DNA from: JAVRLS01 sp031961205
GTDB taxonomy: Archaea; Thermoplasmatota; Thermoplasmata; Thermoplasmatales; Thermoplasmataceae
Assembly (NCBI GenBank): GCA_031961205.1
Contig: JAVRLS010000063.1
Location: 1 to 5,845 of the forward strand
Length of the DNA: 5,845 nucleotides
Direction of reading: 5' to 3'
Positions 1 through 4,770 of this stretch are shown one piece after another; position 1 is the stretch's first letter, and every line of letters begins with the position of its first letter. The translations under genes and the position numbers were made by a program. The notes beneath the pieces are model-generated. The model had not been told where the DNA came from. It saw nothing but the letters and a program-made list of their open reading frames with translations, and did no database searches.

Positions 1-9
1 ACAAAAGGT

Positions 10-17
10 TTTATTAA
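10..17 (+). promoter_or_regulatory. Possible TATA box of the tRNA-Ala gene
   Basis: The octamer TTTATTAA lies 36 bases before the first base of the tRNA. Archaeal TATA boxes sit about 25 bases before the transcription start, so this would give a precursor with a 5' leader of roughly 10-15 bases. The surrounding 50 bases are AT-rich and other weak TATA-like strings exist (for example near 21-28), so the choice is tentative. Confidence 0.3.
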
Positions 18-52
18 GCAAAATGTATTTCAGATTTGTCTTCTGATAGTAA

Positions 53-124
53 GGGCTGGTAGATCAGAGGTAGATCGCTTCCTTGGCATGGAAGAGGTCA
101 GGGGTTCAAATCCCCTCCAGTCCA
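53..124 (+). tRNA. tRNA-Ala, anticodon GGC
   Basis: The 72 bases fold into a complete cloverleaf. The acceptor stem is GGGCTGG (53-59) with CCAGTCC (117-123). Its only non-Watson-Crick pair is G3:U70, the classic alanine identity element. TA at positions 8-9 is followed by the D stem GATC/GATC (62-65, 73-76). The anticodon stem CTTCC/GGAAG (78-82, 90-94) holds the loop TTGGCAT, with anticodon GGC at 85-87 reading GCC and GCU. The variable loop is AGGTC and the T arm is AGGGG-TTCAAAT-CCCCT (100-116). The discriminator base is A124. The CCA end is not encoded (the next bases are TAT) and there is no intron. The anticodon and G3:U70 independently give alanine, so identity is firm. Confidence 0.97.
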
Positions 125-423
125 TATATTGGTGGGTTTATCCGAATTTTGATTTCGTGAAATTTTGCCTGCCATATTTTATTCCTGATCTAGAATTTCG
201 ATATCCTGCGATATGTTATCTTCTGTTTCCAGTAATGCACCGGCCGGTATTCTTTCCAGAATCTAAATTTTCGCCCTCTATGCCTTTCAGTTTTAAAAAT
301 CTAAGGCACTTTTAAAGAAAAATTCGGTATATACGTTTTGAAAAAGGCACCGCCGGTAAAAGATAATAACCGCTTAATATTGCATATCCATTCCATGAAA
401 TACAGTGCTGGAAGCAATTATAG
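125..423. other. Stretch without an intact gene; probable decayed 3' end of the endonuclease
   Basis: No intact gene can be supported here. On the minus strand, in the frame of the broken endonuclease, there are short open stretches after the TAG at 426-424, such as about 417-304, interrupted by further stops. In another minus frame a coding-like tail reads ILERIPAGALLETEDNISQD and ends at a TAA at 181-179, with a composition rich in E, D and I. This pattern (stops plus a frame change) suits the eroded remainder of the restriction gene, but I cannot align it to a known protein. A plus-strand reading frame from 88 overlaps the tRNA and is not a believable gene. The segment also holds the two related GC-rich palindromic words at 237-249 and 347-358. 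Confidence 0.4.
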
Positions 424-741
424 CTAGATAAATAATTCAGAACTCAAGATTTGGCCTGCATTTAATGATTCTCCATCATTTGTTTTAAATCTGTTATCTG
501 GCGGTTCGCAATCAGGTATCTTGATGTATTCTCTTATCGGGACCTCGAAAGCATCTCAAAATTTTATCTCATGGGATTGAAGAAGATTTTGAAGGATTTT
601 TGCTTTTGCCTTTGTTGGCCTGAACAACCTTATGTATCTCTCAGGATATTGTGCGATCTTTTTTACAAAATCCGACTTTGATTCTTCAAAAATTTCCCTA
701 TCCAGTATGTTCTTGAATTTCTCATAATTCATTAATGTCAT
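424..741 (-). pseudogene. Type II restriction endonuclease, disrupted by an in-frame stop
   Basis: This was probably the endonuclease partner of the adjacent methyltransferase. Its ATG (741-739) overlaps the methyltransferase TGA as ATGA, the usual signature of translational coupling. The first 61 codons are intact and contain YPERYIRLFRPTKAKAK and LQNLLQSHEIKF, a pattern I recall from HinfI-like and related type II endonucleases, where the text continues GDAFE. Here the codon after KF is TGA (558-556), and the next codons read DAFE in the same frame. One base change (GGA to TGA) therefore replaced the expected Gly. The frame then stays open for 43 codons, including NDGESLNAGQIL, until TAG at 426-424. 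Family members are usually about 200-300 residues, so even the read-through product would be truncated. Family assignment is from memory and moderate; the broken state is well supported. A short functional 61-residue protein or stop-codon read-through is the less likely alternative. Confidence 0.72.
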
Positions 742-1838
742 GTGACGTTCTCTCCGTAGTTTTTTTTGAGATAGATTTTTCTCAGATCATCTATGCTTAC
801 TAGCTGGTCGTTTCGCTCGGCGTACCAGAATTTCCATCCATTGAAATTTGGTTTGTTCAGGAGAGCCGCGCTAACCGAGTGAATAGAACCACTAAATTCT
901 CCTGAAATAAGATTGGCATTGGCAAGAACTTTAGCGCTTAGCTTCTTGTCATTAGAGTAAAGCGTTTCACCATCCTTTATTAACCCGGAAGCTAACAAAT
1001 TTCCAAACGGAACTTTCGGTTGCTTAATTTCAGCTGGATAAATAAGAAGGGAAGGATCTAAAGGTTTGATTTTTGAAATTCTTTCCTCTGCAGTTTTTAT
1101 GTACTTATCCTCGCGTTCAATTCCTATATAATTCCTACCAAGCAACTTTGAGACTGCCCCGGTGGTTCCGCTTCCCATAAATGGGTCGAGTACAATATCT
1201 CCAGGATTTGAAGTTGACAGGATTACCCTTCTAAGAAGCTCTTCCGGTTTCTGTGTAGAATGAACTTTTTTTCCATCTATCTTAATCCTTTCTTTTCCGC
1301 TGCAGATAGGGATTTCCCAATCACTTCTCATCTGTACATCATCGTTAAATACCCTCATTGATTTATAATGGAATGTATACTTTGAATCTGCACTCTTTAC
1401 GGCAAAGATTAAAGTCTCATGTGCATTTGTAAATCTGGTACCCCTAAAATTAGGCATCGGGTTAGTTTTTATCCATATTATATCATTAATAAACCAGAAC
1501 CCGAGATCCTGCATTATTTTTCCAATTCTGAAGATATTGTGGTAAGTACCTATTATCCAGATTACACCATTTTTCTTTAAAACCCTTTTGCATTCTGTGA
1601 GCCATTTTTTTGAGAATTCGTCGTATTCTTCGAAACTGCTGAATTTATCCCAGTTATCATTGACCGCATCGACCCTTGTTTGATTGGGACGCCAGAGTTC
1701 TTCCCGCAACTGCAGGTTATATGGAGGATCCGCAAAGATAATGTTGATTGAGTCACCGGGTATGCTTTTGAGAATCTCAACAGTATCTCCTTTTATTATT
1801 GTATTAAGAACCTTTGACAAACTGATTCCCATTTCCAT
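738..1838 (-). CDS. Site-specific DNA adenine-N6 methyltransferase, M.HinfI/CcrM type (beta class)
   Basis: This protein transfers a methyl group from S-adenosylmethionine to adenine N6 in double-stranded DNA; close similarity to M.HinfI suggests the site GANTC. The 366 residues show beta-class order: catalytic motif IV DPPY at 37-40 first, then TQKP (about 195-198) and the SAM-binding motif I DPFMGSGTTG (218-227), followed by YIGIE (about 237-241). HinfI-like segments include WLTECKRVLKKNG (79-91), NDIIWIKTNPMPNF (118-131) and FTNAHETL (136-143). Residues from about 265 onward form the C-terminal domain typical of HinfI/CcrM enzymes (EIKQPKVPFGNLL; then NGWKFWYAERN). Length fits a full enzyme. 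The ATG at 1838 is preferred because GAGGT lies 8 bases upstream; Met3 would be 14 bases away. It is the first gene of a two-gene restriction-modification unit whose endonuclease is broken, so it probably now acts alone. The class is certain and the exact site is inferred. Confidence 0.95.
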   Translation of the reverse strand: MEMGISLSKVLNTIIKGDTVEILKSIPGDSINIIFADPPYNLQLREELWRPNQTRVDAVNDNWDKFSSFEEYDEFSKKWLTECKRVLKKNGVIWIIGTYHNIFRIGKIMQDLGFWFINDIIWIKTNPMPNFRGTRFTNAHETLIFAVKSADSKYTFHYKSMRVFNDDVQMRSDWEIPICSGKERIKIDGKKVHSTQKPEELLRRVILSTSNPGDIVLDPFMGSGTTGAVSKLLGRNYIGIEREDKYIKTAEERISKIKPLDPSLLIYPAEIKQPKVPFGNLLASGLIKDGETLYSNDKKLSAKVLANANLISGEFSGSIHSVSAALLNKPNFNGWKFWYAERNDQLVSIDDLRKIYLKKNYGENVT

Positions 1839-1846
1839 AAGTTTTT

Positions 1847-1851
1847 ACCTC
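1847..1851 (-). promoter_or_regulatory. Shine-Dalgarno site of the methyltransferase
   Basis: Read on the minus strand this is GAGGT, 8 bases before the ATG at 1838. It decides in favour of Met1 over Met3. It also shows that the methyltransferase mRNA has a leader, unlike the other operon-leading genes in this window, which lack such a site. Confidence 0.7.
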
Positions 1852-1883
1852 ACAATGGTCTTTGACTTCACAATAGTTTCGTG

Positions 1884-1895
1884 CATTTTTAAATG
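1884..1895. promoter_or_regulatory. Palindromic TATA box possibly serving both strands
   Basis: CATTTTTAAATG is a palindrome (CATTT/AAATG arms around TT), so it presents TTTAAAAA on the minus strand and TTTTTAAA on the plus strand. Minus-strand transcription would start near 1862, giving the methyltransferase a leader of about 24 bases that contains its GAGGT site. Plus-strand transcription would start near 1916, at the left end of the GC-rich candidate RNA. Spacing is right for both directions; use of either is inferred. Confidence 0.45.
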
Positions 1896-1915
1896 TTTGT
1901 TCCTCGAATATGGAT

Positions 1916-2061
1916 TATTCGTTGGTTATACCGGTGCACTGACATGAAACGGTTGCGGGCCACGACCGCAGGACCAGGGAAACCGGGAAAATTAAAAACC
2001 TCAAGGGGACAATATAGCCCATAGGAGGGAATAGGTTGCGACGTGGGTCAAGGGCTTTTTT
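1916..2061 (+). ncRNA. Candidate structured non-coding RNA of unknown family
   Basis: No convincing protein gene lies here, yet base composition jumps: 1951-2056 is about 56% GC while 1861-1920 and 2061-2160 are about 30%. In AT-rich thermophilic genomes such intergenic islands often mark structured RNAs. Possible helices are GGT-TGCGG (1951-1958) with CCGCA-GG-ACC (1966-1975), AACCT (1997-2001) with AGGTT (2033-2037), GGG (2005-2007) with CCC (2018-2020), and a long-range CCACG (1960-1964) with CGTGG (2042-2046); some compete. A TATA-like box at 1884-1895 fits a start near 1916 and TTTTTT at 2056-2061 fits a terminator, so the plus strand is favoured. I looked for 5S, SRP, RNase P, C/D, TPP and cobalamin signatures and recognised none. 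It could instead be a 5' regulatory leader of the CBS operon, although that operon has its own TATA box further down. Ends are approximate. Confidence 0.4.
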
Positions 2062-2082
2062 CATTGAAGAATGGATGAAAAA
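2057..2082. repeat. Perfect 8-bp inverted repeat after the candidate RNA
   Basis: TTTTTCAT (2057-2064) and ATGAAAAA (2075-2082) are exact reverse complements separated by 10 bases. The left arm includes most of the T-run that closes the candidate RNA. It may be part of a transcription stop or a protein-binding site ahead of the CBS promoter. Confidence 0.45.
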
Positions 2083-2139
2083 TACGTACATATGTGCAGA
2101 TTCGTCATACACGATCATCATTCCTGCTTCAATAATATC

Positions 2140-2147
2140 TTAAATAT
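2140..2147 (+). promoter_or_regulatory. TATA box of the CBS-MFS-exonuclease operon (leaderless start)
   Basis: TTAAATAT is centred about 23-24 bases before the ATG at 2167. With normal archaeal spacing, transcription would begin at or within a few bases of that ATG. No Shine-Dalgarno sequence is present in the intervening bases, which supports a leaderless mRNA and this start codon. Confidence 0.65.
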
Positions 2148-2166
2148 GAATTAGTGATTATAGAAT

Positions 2167-2589
2167 ATGGTACTATATGCAAGAGACATAATGAGGGATT
2201 ATAAACTGACATTTCCAGAAGAGATGAATGCACTGGAAGCTGCAAAAATAATGGCAAGGGATCATGTCGGTTTCATGGTTATAGCAGAGAATGATGAAAT
2301 AAAGGGAATGATAACCGAATGGGATTACGTCAATAAAATAGTTTCAAAAGAACTCGATCCGGCGTCAATCAAGATAGGTGATATAATGAACGGGCCTGTC
2401 GTTTCCATTGGTCCTGACACCCCTACATACAAGGTTGCCGAAATAATGTCAAAAAATGGCATAAGGAGGCTCCCGGTCATGGAAAAGGGCAAGCTTATAG
2501 GAGTCGTTACCTCCAGGGACATACTTCGGACATTCAAGGACTACATGGATAGCATATCAGATATAATCTCAAGATTCGGTATACTCTGA
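2167..2589 (+). CDS. Two-CBS-domain protein
   Basis: This is a small soluble protein of 140 residues made almost entirely of a tandem CBS pair (a Bateman module). CBS pairs usually bind adenosine nucleotides or S-adenosylmethionine and act as energy or ligand sensors. The first CBS covers about residues 7-60 (AARIMxRD-like helix, then GMITEWDYVNKIV) and the second about 70-127 (IGDIMNGPVVSIGPDTPTYK, IRRLPVMEKGKLIGVVTSRDIL). There is no attached enzyme, DNA-binding or membrane domain, so the effector partner must be a separate protein. The gene heads an operon with a leaderless promoter, and the exporter gene begins only 4 bases after its stop, which makes a regulatory link to that exporter possible but unproven. 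Ligand and partner cannot be read from the sequence. Confidence 0.93.
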   Translation: MVLYARDIMRDYKLTFPEEMNALEAAKIMARDHVGFMVIAENDEIKGMITEWDYVNKIVSKELDPASIKIGDIMNGPVVSIGPDTPTYKVAEIMSKNGIRRLPVMEKGKLIGVVTSRDILRTFKDYMDSISDIISRFGIL

Positions 2590-2593
2590 AAAA

Positions 2594-4021
2594 ATGGACT
2601 ATAAGAAACTGGTAATAATTGCAACAAGCCTAGGGTCGTTTCTTTCGGTTGTAAACGGCACATCGCTGCTCATATCGATACCCACCATAATGATCAGCCT
2701 CCATACAACGTTCTTTTACGTTATATGGGTCCTGATAATGTATCCAATGGTCATGACCATTGCGGCGCCTATATTCGGCAGGTATTCTGATTTTATAGGC
2801 CGTAAGAAGTTATATAGCCTCGGTTATGTATTCTTTTTTGCCGGATCCCTTTTATCAGCATTAAGCTTCAATGTACAGTTCCTCCTTTTTGCCAGGGTGA
2901 TCCAGGGAATTGGCGGGGCACTCCTGTTCTCAAACAGCCTGGCTATAATTGCAGATGCCTTCGATGTCATAGAAATGAAAACTGCTATTGGCATAAATGC
3001 TATGATAATAGGACTGGCCACTGCGATAGGCCCCCTTATCGGCGGCATATTGACCATAATAAACTGGCGCTACGTTTTTGTTTTCAACATACCATTTTCC
3101 CTGGTGGGCATATGGATGTCTGCAAAACTCGGCGACATAAAACCCAGAAAATCCAGCTTTGAGATACGTACGCCCATTCTCTTCTCAATATTCATAGTTC
3201 TTTTCGTGATATACATGACCATAGCACCATCTGCTGGATGGTTTTCCATTCCGGATTTGCTGATGATTGCATTTTCTATGGCATTCCTGGTTATTTTCTC
3301 TTACGTTAGCCTCAGGACAAAGAATCCTGTCATAGACGTTTCAATATTCAGGAATGCAGATTTTGCAACCCAGGGATTTGCAACCTTGCTGAGCTCCATA
3401 ACGAGATATTCCTCAGTGCTGATAATGATAATATTCCTGCAGGGGCCCATGGGCCTGAGTCCGTTCATATCAAGCGTATTTGTGATACCCTATGCCGGAG
3501 CACTGGGGTTATCCTCATATTTCTCCGGCAGACTCCGCAGTAAAGGGTCGGAGAACATTATGATATACTCTGGCCTGATCCTTTCCTTCGCCGGATCAAT
3601 AATTCTATTTCTTGAAAGATCGGTGAATCCATTTTTCTTCGCTGGAATCTCCGTAATAGGCCTGGGTATCGGCCTGTTTTACACCCCGAACAATGCAATT
3701 CTCATGCGTTCACTTTCTCCGGACATGAGAGGTATTGGAGCAGGCATGAGAACCGTTCTTCTCAATATGGGATCGGTGATAGGAATGGCCATGGTATTTT
3801 CCATAGTTGCAGTTTACGTTCCGCAGAATATCCTCAGTGATGCGTTCCTGGGAGTTGATTCATCCGTTATGTCGCAGTTCAGGTCCAGCATGATAACAGG
3901 CACGGGAATCTCATTCCTGGTTTCCGGAATTGCCTCATTTCTGGCAATATTCCTGATAATCTATTCATTCGAACACAATAAAAAGGCTAATAAACTGAAA
4001 CAGGATAAACACATGCCTTGA
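2594..4021 (+). CDS. Major facilitator superfamily exporter, DHA2 (14-helix) drug:H+ antiporter type
   Basis: This is an inner-membrane transporter of 475 residues, the normal size for the DHA2 (EmrB/QacA-like) family, which expels drugs, lipids or other organic compounds in exchange for protons. About 14 hydrophobic segments can be counted (roughly 5-30, 41-62, 74-92, 98-121, 133-153, 158-177, 194-214, 220-241, 260-285, 288-313, 323-342, 348-369, 386-410, 434-460). Motif A is GRYSDFIGRKKLY (62-74), motif B RVIQGIGGA (101-109) and the antiporter motif C region GLATAIGPLIGGIL (140-153), followed by WRYVFVFNIP (158-167). The late signature PNNAILMRSLSPDMRG (365-380) is also typical. In helix 1 the usual Asp of motif D1 appears as Asn21 (VNGTSLLISIP), which might alter proton coupling. 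It ends in a charged Lys-rich tail. No Shine-Dalgarno is seen, so it probably depends on coupling with the CBS gene. The substrate is unknown. Confidence 0.94.
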   Translation: MDYKKLVIIATSLGSFLSVVNGTSLLISIPTIMISLHTTFFYVIWVLIMYPMVMTIAAPIFGRYSDFIGRKKLYSLGYVFFFAGSLLSALSFNVQFLLFARVIQGIGGALLFSNSLAIIADAFDVIEMKTAIGINAMIIGLATAIGPLIGGILTIINWRYVFVFNIPFSLVGIWMSAKLGDIKPRKSSFEIRTPILFSIFIVLFVIYMTIAPSAGWFSIPDLLMIAFSMAFLVIFSYVSLRTKNPVIDVSIFRNADFATQGFATLLSSITRYSSVLIMIIFLQGPMGLSPFISSVFVIPYAGALGLSSYFSGRLRSKGSENIMIYSGLILSFAGSIILFLERSVNPFFFAGISVIGLGIGLFYTPNNAILMRSLSPDMRGIGAGMRTVLLNMGSVIGMAMVFSIVAVYVPQNILSDAFLGVDSSVMSQFRSSMITGTGISFLVSGIASFLAIFLIIYSFEHNKKANKLKQDKHMP

Positions 4022-4644
4022 TAATTGAAAATGTTAAAAAATTTCTTTCTGCAGTGCCGGATTCAGAAAAAGCGGTTTTATCATTCGATATCGAATCTCT
4101 TGTCAATGACGGGAATTTTCTTTCTGATGAAAGGATAATCTCTATCTCATATGCCTATGGTTTTCATGAAATGACATCCGGCCTTTTCTTTTCAGTGGAA
4201 GATTCAGATGATGCTGAAAAATCCCTTATGAAACAGTTTGACAGCTTTCTTGGAAGGATTAAGCCAGCCCTCATCACAGGCTATAACCACACCGGTTACG
4301 ATATACCTCTCATCGTTTACAAGACAAGAAAATACGATGATGTGAAATTCTGGAACATCAAGAAATTCTTCGGGACATCCTATACTATCGACATGATGTA
4401 CGTTATTGCAGAGGATCTTTCAGGAAAAGGCGAATACAGGATAAGAAAGCTGAAAGATGCAATAAAGGAGTACGGCATGGAATCAGATTCAAAGAAGAAG
4501 AGCATAGTGGAAATAGAGGGCATGGATGTTGGCAAGGCGGTAAGATACCTGTGGAAAAATGATCCGGAGAGACTCAAAGAATACAGCGAAGGCGATTCTG
4601 TAGCAGTTATGAAAATATTCAACAGTATATTCCGGATTCATTGA
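4018..4644 (+). CDS. Stand-alone DEDDy 3'-5' exonuclease related to the proofreading domain of family B DNA polymerases
   Basis: This 208-residue protein is an RNase H-fold exonuclease that would remove nucleotides from 3' ends using two metal ions. The motifs are clear: ExoI SFDIES with D24 and E26, ExoII GYNHTGYDIP with N90, Y94 and D95, and ExoIII YSEGD with Y189 and D193, the tyrosine version (DEDDy). The ExoII form resembles PolB proofreading domains rather than DnaQ. The protein ends about 15 residues after ExoIII, so no polymerase domain is present. The start is TTG at 4018, forming a TTGA overlap with the transporter stop. An in-frame TAA at 4006-4008 excludes any start further upstream, and there is no ATG before the catalytic DIE. 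Coupled translation from the transporter gene is likely. Substrate (DNA or RNA, repair or processing) is unknown. The enzyme class is well supported. Confidence 0.9.
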   Translation: MIIENVKKFLSAVPDSEKAVLSFDIESLVNDGNFLSDERIISISYAYGFHEMTSGLFFSVEDSDDAEKSLMKQFDSFLGRIKPALITGYNHTGYDIPLIVYKTRKYDDVKFWNIKKFFGTSYTIDMMYVIAEDLSGKGEYRIRKLKDAIKEYGMESDSKKKSIVEIEGMDVGKAVRYLWKNDPERLKEYSEGDSVAVMKIFNSIFRIH

Positions 4645-4675
4645 TGGGCTGATGAATATGGGAAAAAATATAATT

Positions 4676-4704
4676 CAAAAAATATCATTTTTGTAAGGTT
4701 TTTT
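4676..4704. terminator. Bidirectional T-tract terminators between convergent genes
   Basis: CAAAAA (4676-4681) and TTTTTG (4688-4693) form an inverted repeat, followed on the plus strand by another TTTTTT at 4699-4704. On the minus strand A-runs at 4663-4668 and 4677-4682 read as T-runs. Archaeal RNA polymerase stops at such tracts, so they would end the plus-strand operon shortly after its last stop codon and catch minus-strand transcripts from the asparagine synthetase gene. Confidence 0.5.
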
Positions 4705-4745
4705 AACTGGATCGGGAAAGATGCACATGATGTAATTTTATTCGA

Positions 4746-4770
4746 TGATGCGGATTGTGATTACGCATCA
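4746..4770 (-). terminator. Hairpin starting at the asparagine synthetase stop codon
   Basis: Perfect 7-bp inverted repeat TGATGCG (4746-4752) and CGCATCA (4764-4770) around an 11-base loop. On the minus strand the first arm begins with the TGA stop codon of the gene. It may be a terminator stem or a 3' stabiliser of the mRNA; no strong T-run follows at once, the nearest being about 65 bases on. Confidence 0.4.

Noticed and set aside
88..315. Plus-strand reading frame of 75 codons
   Set aside because: It begins inside the tRNA anticodon arm and runs antisense to the decayed endonuclease; composition is unlike a protein and there is no start signal.
556..558. TGA read as selenocysteine or by programmed read-through
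   Set aside because: The position corresponds to a Gly in the expected family text, the frame meets a TAG soon afterwards, and no selenocysteine element is evident; plain nonsense mutation is simpler.
1943..2023. Short plus-strand frame beginning MKRLRATTAGPGKPGK
   Set aside because: Only 26 codons, basic and repetitive in composition, no Shine-Dalgarno; it looks like a translation of GC-rich RNA sequence.
1951..2056. 5S rRNA, SRP RNA, RNase P RNA, box C/D RNA or TPP/cobalamin riboswitch
   Set aside because: None of their conserved core sequences is visible, and the island is too short for archaeal SRP or RNase P RNA.
1915..2121. Minus-strand reading frame of 68 codons across the GC-rich island
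   Set aside because: The translation (Pro-, Arg- and Cys-rich without pattern) matches no family I know, has no start signal, and its existence is explained by the high GC of the candidate RNA. I kept some doubt, since an eroded gene is the main alternative to the RNA.
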